Source: Candidatus Mnemosynella biddleae
Lineage (GTDB): Archaea; Halobacteriota; Archaeoglobi; Mnemosynellales; Mnemosynellaceae
DNA: 64,000 nt
Reading direction: 5' to 3'
Assembly (NCBI GenBank): GCA_002011165.2
Contig: MTMI02000001.1
Coordinates: forward strand, 92,174-156,173
Made by a program: the position numbers and the translations under genes. A model generated the notes under the pieces. It was not told the origin of the DNA, ran no database searches, and saw only the letters and a list, made by a program, of their open reading frames with translations. This document shows, piece after piece, positions 1 to 7,516 of the stretch (its first letter is position 1; every line of letters begins with the position of its first letter).

Positions 1-1634
1 GCCTAAATCTCACAATTGAACTCATTGAATTTGGGATCCCCCTTGTTCTGTGTTTGAACATGATGGATGAAGCAAGAAGAAAAGGCATAGAGATAAACGT
101 GGATTGCCTTTCTAAAGAGCTTGGTGTTCCTGTAATCCCAACAGTCGCCACAAGAGGAGAGGGTATTAAAAAGCTCTTTGAATTTGCCCTGAGAGTTGCA
201 GAGGAGAGGAAAACTCCGGAGAGAATCTTGAACTACAGTAAAGATGTCGAAAAGATCGTAAAAAAAGCCGAAGAACTCGTAAAAGAGGTTTTTCCAGATA
301 ATTTCATTGTTTCGAGGAGATTTCTAGCAATAAAAGCTCTTGAAGGTGACGAAGAGATTCATGAACTAATAAAAGATAAGAGAAGGTTGGAAGAGCTTAG
401 GAGAGAGATAGAAGAGTCCCATGGAAAGCCTTCTGACGTCGTGGTTGCTTCAGAAAGACATTCTCTTGCCCTTCATCTCTTCTCAAAATGTGTAAAGGTG
501 GAGAGAGGATCTAAAAAAGACTTCAGAGAAAGAATTGATGAGATTCTCACTCATAAGTATTTGGGATTCCTTGTAGCCGGTCTTGTGCTCTATTTATTAT
601 TCTTCTCAGTATTTTCAATAGGAGGAATTATGGAAGAACGCCTTATGGAGTTTTTCGAGACTTTCTCTTATGAAATACTGAGAAATTTTCCAGAAGAGTC
701 CTCGGAATACGTGTTGCTTAACGGACTTCTCTTGGGAATTTCTGGTGGAATAGCCATAGTTCTTCCATATCTCATTCCCTTCCTCCTCTTTCTTGCAATC
801 CTCGAAGATGTGGGTTATATTCCACGAGTGGCATTTCTTTTGGATGGTGCTTTCCACAAAATGGGGCTTCACGGGGGAGCTATCATCCCACTTGTTCTCG
901 GATACGGATGTAGCGTTCCTGCTGTCATGGCCACGAGAACGATCGGATCGAGAAGTGAGAGGATTGTTGTAACTGCTCTTTCTGTTATGATTCCATGCTC
1001 TGCGAGAACTGTTGTTATCTTGGGACTCGTTGGACATTTCATAGGACTTTACGCAGCACTTCTCGTTTATTTCCTTAATCTAGCAGTAATAGTAGTCGCG
1101 GGCTTTTTCATGAGTAAAACTGTTTACGGAGATATTTTTGGACTTATCATGGAAATTCCTCCCCTCAGAGTTCCTTCTTTTAAAAATGTACTTCTGAAGA
1201 CGTGGTTGAGAGCAAGAGAATTCGTTGTAATCGCCTTTCCAATTCTCATCGCTGGAAGTGCGTTCCTATCTCTCATTGAGTTTTACAGATTAGACGGCTA
1301 CGTGAATCTACTTTTCGCTCCGCTAACCTCTCTTCTCGGACTTCCAAGCAATGTTGGAATGACGCTGATATTTGGAATATTGAGAAAGGAGTTAACCTTA
1401 ATTATGTTGACTCAAATAATGGGGACCTATGACCTCTCTTCTGTTCTCTCAAATGCTCAGATTATGAGCTTTGCAATTTTCACAACATTTTATATTCCCT
1501 GTCTTGCAACGATTGGCGTTATGATGAGAGAAATAGGAAAGAAATACACCTTATACACTATTCTCATGACCTTCTCAATTGCAACTGTTCTTGGAGCTCT
1601 TGCAAGAATTCTTCTGAGCTTCAATTTCCATTAA
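1..1634 (+). CDS. feoB: Ferrous iron transport protein B (FeoB), 5'-truncated by window edge
   Basis: This is the C-terminal part of the Fe(II) permease FeoB of the cytoplasmic membrane. The frame stays open to the window edge, upstream of the first start codon on the ORF track. It includes the G4 motif of the GTPase domain (NMMD) and the region after it, so the G1-G3 motifs lie outside the window. Next come the helical spacer domain and a large polytopic domain. Its hallmarks are the LEDVGYIPR gate segment, the Cys-containing GYGCSVPA segment and PCSART. The 3' end overlaps the convergent Nudix gene by 60 bases. No feoA is visible downstream. Identification is firm. Confidence 0.95.
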   Translation, partial: LNLTIELIEFGIPLVLCLNMMDEARRKGIEINVDCLSKELGVPVIPTVATRGEGIKKLFEFALRVAEERKTPERILNYSKDVEKIVKKAEELVKEVFPDNFIVSRRFLAIKALEGDEEIHELIKDKRRLEELRREIEESHGKPSDVVVASERHSLALHLFSKCVKVERGSKKDFRERIDEILTHKYLGFLVAGLVLYLLFFSVFSIGGIMEERLMEFFETFSYEILRNFPEESSEYVLLNGLLLGISGGIAIVLPYLIPFLLFLAILEDVGYIPRVAFLLDGAFHKMGLHGGAIIPLVLGYGCSVPAVMATRTIGSRSERIVVTALSVMIPCSARTVVILGLVGHFIGLYAALLVYFLNLAVIVVAGFFMSKTVYGDIFGLIMEIPPLRVPSFKNVLLKTWLRAREFVVIAFPILIAGSAFLSLIEFYRLDGYVNLLFAPLTSLLGLPSNVGMTLIFGILRKELTLIMLTQIMGTYDLSSVLSNAQIMSFAIFTTFYIPCLATIGVMMREIGKKYTLYTILMTFSIATVLGALARILLSFNFH

Positions 1635-2165
1635 AGCCATATCTGTAAGAAAAACCCGATATGTGAGGCCCCCTGAATTAGAGTTCAAGAGAGCTTCTCT
1701 TATTTTCCCTTTCAGATCTTCTAGTGAAACTAAAAAAACTCTTCTGATTTCATTTTTGTCAACTGGATTTAAAGAGCCTCCAATAGCACGGGCTGTAAAA
1801 ACATGTGAGATCCAACTCTTTTCTTTATCACCACAAATGAAATTTGCGTGTATTCTGAGAAGATATCTCTCCAATTCAATCTTCAATCCAGTTTCTTCCC
1901 AAGCTTCTCGAAGAGCTGCAATCGCAAGTGATTCGTCTGGTTTAACTCCGCCACTCGGAGCTCTGGAAACACCTAGAGGATGAGTGTGTTTCTCAATCAC
2001 AACAACTTTATTATTAAAAAAGATGAAGAGAGTCACATCTTCTTTTCTACCATCTTTTCTCATGCTTTCCACAAGATTTCTGAACTCCCGAGGATGCATG
2101 AAGCCAACATAGTAGAGATCTTTTGGTTTTCCGTATTTCTTCTCTAAAATTTCAATATCTCTCAT
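1575..2165 (-). CDS. Nudix hydrolase
   Basis: A 196-aa protein carrying the complete Nudix box (GGVKPDESLAIAALREAWEE followed by TGLKI), at about residues 92-116. Nudix enzymes cleave nucleoside diphosphates linked to another moiety, but the substrate cannot be read from the sequence. An N-terminal extension of about 50 residues precedes the Nudix fold. Its ATG overlaps the stop of the winged-helix gene upstream (ATGA), so the two are probably translated together. Its 3' end runs 60 bases antisense into feoB. Confidence in the family is high; the substrate is unknown. Confidence 0.9.
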   Translation of the reverse strand: MRDIEILEKKYGKPKDLYYVGFMHPREFRNLVESMRKDGRKEDVTLFIFFNNKVVVIEKHTHPLGVSRAPSGGVKPDESLAIAALREAWEETGLKIELERYLLRIHANFICGDKEKSWISHVFTARAIGGSLNPVDKNEIRRVFLVSLEDLKGKIREALLNSNSGGLTYRVFLTDMALMEIEAQKNSCKSSKNSCN

Positions 2166-2404
2166 AAACCTCTCAACTTTGCGAGAGCTTTCAAAGCATC
2201 TTCTGTAAGCGAGAAAGTTCCGTTTTCTTCATTCACAACTCCTTGATTTTTCATCTCGCTTAAAATTCTTCTGAGAATTACTTCAGGAATTCTCGTAATT
2301 TTGGAGATCTCCTGAAGCTTCATACTTCCAGATACCAGTGTCTCAACTATTTTCTCCCTTTTAGGGTTTCCTGTGATGTAACCAATGAGATCGCTCATGT
2401 TCAT
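2162..2404 (-). CDS. Small winged helix-turn-helix protein
   Basis: I shorten the ORF-track entry to the internal ATG (MNMSDLIGYITGNPKREKIV...), giving 80 aa. The longer N-terminus would be read from antisense SRP RNA sequence and is not credible. The product looks like an ArsR/MarR-type winged helix, with a recognition-helix region around LQEISKITRIPEVILRRILS and a short beta-wing. It probably binds DNA as a dimer. It is translationally coupled to the Nudix gene. Its promoter must lie in the short AT-rich space shared with the divergent SRP RNA gene. Confidence 0.75.
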   Translation of the reverse strand: MNMSDLIGYITGNPKREKIVETLVSGSMKLQEISKITRIPEVILRRILSEMKNQGVVNEENGTFSLTEDALKALAKLRGL

Positions 2405-2451
2405 CACATCCGATGAATTTATTAGAGTGAGATGATAATATAAGTATCTCT

Positions 2452-2766
2452 GGTGGGCTAGCCCGGGTGGCTCGGCGTCACCTGTAACCCGAAATCGCCG
2501 ATATGCGGGGGGCGAAGTCTGAGGGCGTCGGACTGACATTCGGGAAGTCCCCATCTGAAACGAGGAGTCTCCGTCCCGCTGGGTCGGTGTGTGATGGAGG
2601 GGCTATCTGGAAAGATGGTTCCTCCATCTTAACTGCGCGCACCGGTTCAGGCCCGGAAGGGAGCAGACCAAAGCGCAGGCAACCGGCGCTTGCGGGGGTG
2701 CGGAGATGAGGATCGATGGGGAGGAACTTCCTGAGTGTCAGTCCGGCCACCGAGGACGTGCCCACT
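2452..2766 (+). ncRNA. ffs: Archaeal 7S / signal recognition particle RNA
   Basis: About 315 nt. The ends GGTGGGC and GCCCACT pair as the terminal helix 1. The 5' domain has the archaeal GGCGTCACCTGTAACCCGAA loop region. Helix 8 carries the GGAAG/GCAGAC elements (cccggaagggagcagac) that bind SRP54. This RNA scaffolds SRP19 and SRP54 for targeting proteins to the Sec translocon. An AT-rich TATA-like stretch lies just upstream. The ends are estimated from the helix, so they may be off by a few bases. The ORFs listed across this segment are spurious. Confidence 0.95.
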
Positions 2767-2772
2767 AAAAAA

Positions 2773-2856
2773 GTCGGGGTAGCCAAGTGGCTAAGGCGCG
2801 GGTCTGCTAAACCCGTGGCGCTTCGCGCCGCGAGGGTTCAAATCCCTCCCCCGACG
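2773..2856 (+). tRNA. tRNA-Ser (GCT)
   Basis: A class II tRNA. The acceptor GTCGGGG pairs with CCCCGAC, with discriminator G. The anticodon loop CTGCTAA gives anticodon GCT, and there is a long variable arm typical of Ser. The T arm reads GGTTCAAATCC. No CCA is encoded. It starts only 6 bases after the SRP RNA, so the two are probably made as one transcript. Confidence 0.96.
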
Positions 2857-3170
2857 TGATTTTCCCTCCCTACTTATCTTTCTCCAAAAATACTCAATAT
2901 GCCACCGTTCACGGATATGTTTTAGGAGGAATTTCTCTATTAAAGACTAAAAAGAAAGTGATTGTGGATGTAACCCACTCTTCAAAGAGACGAATAGTCT
3001 CCCAGAAGCGGTTGAAGTTGTAATTCACGAAGTACTTGAAGAGAATTGAAGGACGTGGGAAGAGCAAGTCAGTGAGGTGGTCAGAGATTCTCAAGTGCCA
3101 TAAAATGTTATTTTTCCGTGTTTTCGATAAAATTTTTAAAAAGAAGTTCGCAATACTCTAACGATCAAAT
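2857..3170. other. Intergenic region with possible decayed coding sequence
   Basis: No credible gene was found. On the plus strand a start-less open frame from about 2871 to 3023 reads protein-like (HGYVLGGISLLKTKKKVIVD), then stops. A second frame just after it reads AVEVVIHEVLEEN and stops. This looks like the remains of a gene broken by frameshifts, but I do not recognise the family. The last 50 bases hold an AT-rich promoter region (ATTTTTAAAAA, roughly 30 bases before the next ATG). Confidence 0.3.
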
Positions 3171-3485
3171 ATGTTTGACGTGATCTTCATAATGCTAATA
3201 GGAGCAATTTTCGTGATTGTTGGATATCTCGTGAAATTCAAAGAAATGGTAGGCTTTATTCCGGGATATGATCCAGAATACTACGAAAATACAAAAATGA
3301 TGACAAACATAATGGGGATTGCCTACATGCTCATAGGGATCATAACTATTGGAATGGCACCATACATGGTGAAGGGTGTTCTTTTCTATCTTAGAATCTG
3401 GCTCTTGTTGATTGGTACTGTCCTTATCTCCGCTTTTATACTATCATCAAAATATGGAGTTGTGAAAAATGAGGACAGACGTTAG
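3171..3485 (+). CDS. DUF3784-like small membrane protein
   Basis: A 104-aa protein with three predicted membrane segments (about residues 3-22, 44-63 and 70-92). After the first segment comes VKFKEMVGFIPGYDPEYY, which resembles the short conserved motif of DUF3784 proteins; the match is by eye. Function is unknown. A TATA-like ATTTTTAAAAA lies about 30 bases upstream of the ATG, which suggests a leaderless transcript. The next small membrane gene overlaps its 3' end, so the two form a pair. Confidence 0.65.
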   Translation: MFDVIFIMLIGAIFVIVGYLVKFKEMVGFIPGYDPEYYENTKMMTNIMGIAYMLIGIITIGMAPYMVKGVLFYLRIWLLLIGTVLISAFILSSKYGVVKNEDRR

Positions 3486-3633
3486 TATTCTGATCTTCGT
3501 TGCGGTTTTCTTCCTTCTTCTAGCAGGATACGCATATATTCAGGATTGGGGGACTCCGAGAGTTACAGGAAGCATTCTGATAGCCATAGGTTTTCTGTTA
3601 GAGGCATATCGAAGAGATTCCCTCGAATTATGA
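3469..3633 (+). CDS. Small two-helix membrane protein (54 aa)
   Basis: Too short for the ORF track. It reads MRTDVSILIFVAVFFLLLAG and so on, with two hydrophobic segments around residues 5-21 and 33-45 and a charged C-terminus. It starts at an ATG inside the 3' end of the DUF3784-like gene (17-base overlap) and ends antisense to the last codons of the dehydrogenase gene. The overlap and hydrophobic pattern support a real gene, probably co-expressed with its upstream neighbour. No family recognised. Confidence 0.55.
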   Translation: MRTDVSILIFVAVFFLLLAGYAYIQDWGTPRVTGSILIAIGFLLEAYRRDSLEL

Positions 3634-4599
3634 GATGATTTCTTTGTTAACTAGATTTGGAGGTATTTCTCCTTTCAGAGCAGTTATTAGATTTTTCGCT
3701 GCAGTAACAGCCATTTTGGTTCTGGTCTCTACGGTAGCACTTCCAATGTGTGGAAGAAGAGTAACGAAGTTTTCCATTTTCTTCAGCTCTTCGTGAACTG
3801 CGGGTTCAAATTCATAAACATCCAACCCTGCTCCACGAATCCAGCCCCTTTTCAGAGCCCATACGAGATCATCTTCTTTTACAATAGGACCTCTCGCTGT
3901 ATTTATGAGAAAAGCTGTTCTCTTCATCTTCCTGAGTTCATCTTTCGTGAACCGGTGTCTCGTTTCTTCCGTTAAAGGAACATGAATTGTCAAAAAATCA
4001 CTCCTTTCGAGAAGTTCGTCGAATGAGACAAATTGTGCACCTATTTCCTTCTCAGCTATCTCATTTCTTTTCACATCGTGATAAATGACCTCCATATTGA
4101 ACCCGAATTTACCTCTTCTAGCAACCGCAAGTCCAATTCTTCCCATTCCATAAATTCCAAGTGTCTTTCCATAAACATCGTAACCCAAGAATCCAAAAAT
4201 GTCCCATCCTCTGAACTTTCCTTCTCTGACGAATCTATCCGCTTCGGTGACTCTTCTTGCGGTGCTCAAAATCAGAGCAAATGTAAGATCTGCGGTTGTT
4301 TCGGTCAAAACATCCGGCGTGTTTGTGACCATGATTCTCCGTTTCGTTGCAGTTTTAACATCTATGTTATCATATCCTACTGCAACATTTGCGATGACCT
4401 TAAGATTTTTCGCTGATTCTATGACTTCTCGATCGAATATATCGGTTAGAAGACAGAGGACTCCATCTTTATCTTTTATTCTTTCGATTAGTTCTTCTTT
4501 GCTTAATTTTCCTTCTTTATTGTACTCAATCTCCAAAGAATTTGCCTTAAGAAGTCTTATAGCCTCTTCAGGTATTTTCTGAGTAACAAGGACTTTCAT
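3628..4599 (-). CDS. gyaR: D-2-hydroxyacid dehydrogenase (glyoxylate/hydroxypyruvate reductase type)
   Basis: A 323-aa NAD(P)-dependent D-2-hydroxyacid dehydrogenase. The Rossmann motif GMGRIG is at about residues 151-156. The catalytic triad is recognisable: Arg in NTARGPIV, Glu in GLDVYEFEP and His in LLPHIGSAT. Length and motifs fit archaeal glyoxylate/hydroxypyruvate reductases better than SerA, because the C-terminal ACT domain is absent. It starts 17 bases after a carboligase-like gene. That fits reduction of glyoxylate or hydroxypyruvate to glycolate or glycerate. The exact substrate is inferred from context. Confidence 0.88.
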   Translation of the reverse strand: MKVLVTQKIPEEAIRLLKANSLEIEYNKEGKLSKEELIERIKDKDGVLCLLTDIFDREVIESAKNLKVIANVAVGYDNIDVKTATKRRIMVTNTPDVLTETTADLTFALILSTARRVTEADRFVREGKFRGWDIFGFLGYDVYGKTLGIYGMGRIGLAVARRGKFGFNMEVIYHDVKRNEIAEKEIGAQFVSFDELLERSDFLTIHVPLTEETRHRFTKDELRKMKRTAFLINTARGPIVKEDDLVWALKRGWIRGAGLDVYEFEPAVHEELKKMENFVTLLPHIGSATVETRTKMAVTAAKNLITALKGEIPPNLVNKEIIS

Positions 4600-4616
4600 G
4601 GCAATGCCTCCAGAGA

Positions 4617-6296
4617 TTAATTCTCAGTAGAGAACTCTTTAATATTTTCGATATTCGTACCCATCGAAGCAAATTCATCTGGAGATATCTGAACTTCTAT
4701 TATCACCGTTTTTTCGAGTTTCCATACTTTTCTTAGAACTTCCTTCAGCTCTTTCAAATCTTCAACTTTAATGTGCTCAGCTCCAAAAGCTCTGGCAAAG
4801 TTCTTAAAATCCACACTTCTACCATCTAGTTCAAGATTCACCTCATATTCATATCCGTAGAGATAGATCTGAGATTGTCTTATCAGTCCGAGATGTCTAT
4901 TGTTGAGGAGGAGAATGATAATTGGAAGATTGTACTTTACTGAAGTGGCTATTTCCATCCCCATGAAAAGTATTCCTCCATCTCCTACGATTGAAACAAC
5001 AGTTTTCTCTGGATTGGCAGCTTTTGCTCCTACTGCTGCAGGAATTTCAAATCCCAAGGTTCCCGCCCCACCAGAGAGTATGTAACTTCTCTCCCCGTGA
5101 ACTTTGAGGAATTGTCCTGCCCATATTTGGTTTAAACCGCACCCTAATGTGAAGATTGTATCCTTTGGAAGAGTTTCTGAAATGATTTCGAATAGCTTCT
5201 TCGGATAAGAATTTGGCTCTTCAATCTCATCCAAGATTTCAGAATGCCAGATTCTTTTTCTTTCTGGAAGGACTCTCAGAATTTCATCGAGAAATTCTTT
5301 TGCATCACTCACAACTCCAAGATCGATGGAGAAATTCTTTCCTATCTCTTTTGGATCAACATCCACCTGAAGAAATTTTTTGCCTTTAGTATAAACTGAG
5401 ACTTCACCCGTATGTCTGTCAGAAAAACGACATCCCACTGCAATCACGAGATCTGCGTGTTTAAAGACATGATTTCCTCTTAAAGAGTGGCATTGGGTTC
5501 CCACGTTTCCGATATAGAGTGGGTGATTTGGAGGGATTGCTCCTTTGGCCATGTTAGTTGTAACAATGGGGGCTTTCAGCTTTTCCGCAAGTTTAACGAT
5601 CTGTTGAGTTGCAGTTGAGAGAATGACGCCATGACCTACAAGCACTATTGGACGGCGAGAGGAAGATATCATTTCCACTGCCATCTTTATAATTTCCTTT
5701 TCTCCTGATGGCCTTCTACCTTTTAATTCGAATGATGAAATTTGATGATAGTGTGTGATTGCTTTTTGAACGTCGAGAGGTATATCTATGAGGACTGGCC
5801 CAGGTCTTCCGCTTTTCGCTATTATGAAAGCTCTTTGAAAAATTTGAGGTGCTCTTTCGGGAGAGAGAACAAGAAAACTGGCTTTCGTTACAGATTTTGC
5901 GATTTCCACTATTTTTACTTCCTGAAATGCATCGGTTTCGAGCTTCCAACTCTCAACCTCTCCGGTTATTGCGATAAGAGGTATCGAATCTGCGTAAGCT
6001 GTGTAGAGTCCAGTAATCAGATTTGTTGCAGCCGGTCCAGAGGTTGTAAGGCAAACACCTATTTTTCCGCTAGATCGAGCATGTCCGTCTGCAGCGTGAA
6101 TTGCACCTTCCTCGTGTCTCGTTGTTATGTGTTTTATCGAAGATTTAGCAAGATGTTTGTAAATAGGAAGAACTGCAGCTCCAGGAATTCCAAAAACAAC
6201 CTCAACATTATTCTCTTCAAGTATTCTCACAAGAGCTTCTGCAACTTCAATCTTCTCATAATTCGCACTCTGAGTTTCCACTGCTTTTGCTTCCAT
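4617..6296 (-). CDS. ThDP-dependent carboligase, glyoxylate carboligase/acetolactate synthase-like
   Basis: About 559 aa. I start at the second Met because AAAGGTGG lies six bases before it. All three ThDP-enzyme domains are present: the PYR domain (FGIPGAAVLPIYKHL, GVCLTTSGPAATN), the central domain, and the PP domain with GDGG...LLLNN. Automatic annotation would say IlvB. However, the segment NNRHLGLIRQSQ and the tail ASMGTNIENIKEF resemble glyoxylate carboligase (Gcl), and the Trp of the IlvB segment GMVxQWQ is missing. Unlike Gcl, it keeps the catalytic Glu (RHEEGA). No IlvN subunit gene is nearby, and the downstream neighbour is a glyoxylate/hydroxypyruvate reductase type gene. Confidence 0.8.
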   Translation of the reverse strand: MEAKAVETQSANYEKIEVAEALVRILEENNVEVVFGIPGAAVLPIYKHLAKSSIKHITTRHEEGAIHAADGHARSSGKIGVCLTTSGPAATNLITGLYTAYADSIPLIAITGEVESWKLETDAFQEVKIVEIAKSVTKASFLVLSPERAPQIFQRAFIIAKSGRPGPVLIDIPLDVQKAITHYHQISSFELKGRRPSGEKEIIKMAVEMISSSRRPIVLVGHGVILSTATQQIVKLAEKLKAPIVTTNMAKGAIPPNHPLYIGNVGTQCHSLRGNHVFKHADLVIAVGCRFSDRHTGEVSVYTKGKKFLQVDVDPKEIGKNFSIDLGVVSDAKEFLDEILRVLPERKRIWHSEILDEIEEPNSYPKKLFEIISETLPKDTIFTLGCGLNQIWAGQFLKVHGERSYILSGGAGTLGFEIPAAVGAKAANPEKTVVSIVGDGGILFMGMEIATSVKYNLPIIILLLNNRHLGLIRQSQIYLYGYEYEVNLELDGRSVDFKNFARAFGAEHIKVEDLKELKEVLRKVWKLEKTVIIEVQISPDEFASMGTNIENIKEFSTEN

Positions 6297-6440
6297 GTTT
6301 TTCCACCTTTTATGCAAATTTATTACATTGGATATTTAAACTTTCTGATGTAAAATATCATAATTATAAATTGATAATGTTAATTAATGACAGACACTAA
6401 CAGAAAACATGAAATAGGTTTAAAGATAGGAAGAGAATTG

Positions 6441-7004
6441 ATGATAAAAGCCGTGATATTCGATCTTGATGGTACTCTCACAGAATTTAACATAAGAATA
6501 GATGAGATTAAGAGGATTCTCGGATGTAGAGGGCCTCTTCTCGAATTTTTGATGATGTTAGAGGAGGATGAGAGAAGGAGAGCCGAGGAGATGTTAAGAA
6601 GGGAGGAGATGAGAGCTGCGGAAGAATGTAGATTGAGAGAAGATGTAAAAGAGGTTCTTAGAGAGTTGAAAAAGAGGGGTCTGAAGCTTGCAATACTCAC
6701 AAGAAATAACAAAGATGCCGTCGAGAGAGTCTTGAAGAGATTTAACCTGAGTTTTGATGCTATTTCTACAAGAGATGATGGAGATTTTAAACCTTCGAGG
6801 AAAGCGGTTGAGAGACTCCTGAGAGATCTTCGAGTTTCCAGAGAAGAGGTTATTTTTATTGGAGATCACGAAATAGATAAAATCTGCGGAGAGATTGCTA
6901 AAGTAAAAACTCTGATAATAGGAGAAGATATAAAGTGTTTGAAGGAGTTAATTCAAGTAGTGGAGAATGAGAATTACCGTCCTCTATCAGGAGAACGAGT
7001 TTGA
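6441..7004 (+). CDS. HAD-superfamily phosphatase (phosphoglycolate phosphatase-like)
   Basis: About 187 aa from the ATG giving MIKAVIFDLDGTL; the ORF-track start adds 18 unlikely residues. HAD motifs are clear: DLDGT with nucleophile Asp (I), ILTRNN (II), Lys in DFKPSRK (III) and FIGDHEID (IV). The cap region is a highly charged helix (EEDERRRAEEMLRREEMRAAEE). It probably dephosphorylates a small phosphometabolite. Phosphoglycolate is possible given the divergent glyoxylate-type genes, but this is not proven. Its 3' end overlaps the next gene by 38 bases. Confidence 0.8.
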   Translation: MIKAVIFDLDGTLTEFNIRIDEIKRILGCRGPLLEFLMMLEEDERRRAEEMLRREEMRAAEECRLREDVKEVLRELKKRGLKLAILTRNNKDAVERVLKRFNLSFDAISTRDDGDFKPSRKAVERLLRDLRVSREEVIFIGDHEIDKICGEIAKVKTLIIGEDIKCLKELIQVVENENYRPLSGERV

Positions 7005-7497
7005 AGATTACGAGAAAAGAGAAATAGAGGAGAGATTGAATTCTTTCGGTCTAGAGGTTGAAGGAGATGTTAAACTGATTAAATCGGCGAAAAAAGAGAT
7101 TAGATTAATAAGAGTGGAGATCTTTAAAAGACTTCCAAAGTTTTTGAAACAGATTTTTTACGCCTATGCAAGGAGAATTTATCCAAGATGCAGATACTAC
7201 GTGAGTCTCAGGAGGGTCAGAGAGAGCTACTGGATTGACGTGATAGGAATTTTCGAAGAGATTTACAAATATGCAATTGAAGAAGAAAAGAAAAACGTCG
7301 TTTTCGTTGTTAAGATGCCAATTGTAAGAGCTTTCGATCTGAAAATGGATGGAGGACTCTCTTATTCATTAAGAGACGTGAATCTTGCTATTTGTGGTTC
7401 TGAATCAATTGAAGATCTTGTAAAATTAATCATTCACGAAATTTGGCACTGGAGGATTTTCCGTGGCTGGAAAGATTTAATAAAGAGAGTTCAATAA
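6967..7497 (+). CDS. Uncharacterised protein with C-terminal HExxH zinc-binding motif
   Basis: A 176-aa protein that I do not recognise. Near its C-terminus it has HEIWHW, an HExxH signature of zinc metallopeptidases in a helix (EDLVKLIIHEIWHW). Only about 26 residues follow, and no obvious third zinc ligand is present. The rest is rich in charged residues (about 60 Lys, Arg and Glu). There is no signal peptide or membrane segment, so it is probably cytoplasmic. It sits inside an operon between a HAD phosphatase (38-base overlap) and an acyl-CoA synthetase. It could be a minimal peptidase or a degenerate relative. Confidence 0.6.
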   Translation: MRITVLYQENEFEDYEKREIEERLNSFGLEVEGDVKLIKSAKKEIRLIRVEIFKRLPKFLKQIFYAYARRIYPRCRYYVSLRRVRESYWIDVIGIFEEIYKYAIEEEKKNVVFVVKMPIVRAFDLKMDGGLSYSLRDVNLAICGSESIEDLVKLIIHEIWHWRIFRGWKDLIKRVQ

Positions 7498-7516
7498 TTC
7501 ATTTGAGGTGTTTGCG

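Noticed and set aside
615-1037. 140-aa minus-strand ORF inside feoB
   Set aside because: Shadow of the conserved FeoB membrane core; no motif, no ribosome site.
2478-2786. ORFs on both strands across 2478-2786
   Set aside because: They lie in the SRP RNA, whose structure explains the sequence.
4617-6296. Plain acetolactate synthase (IlvB) label
   Set aside because: The IlvB Trp motif is absent, no IlvN is next to it, and several segments look more like glyoxylate carboligase. I kept a neutral name with both options.
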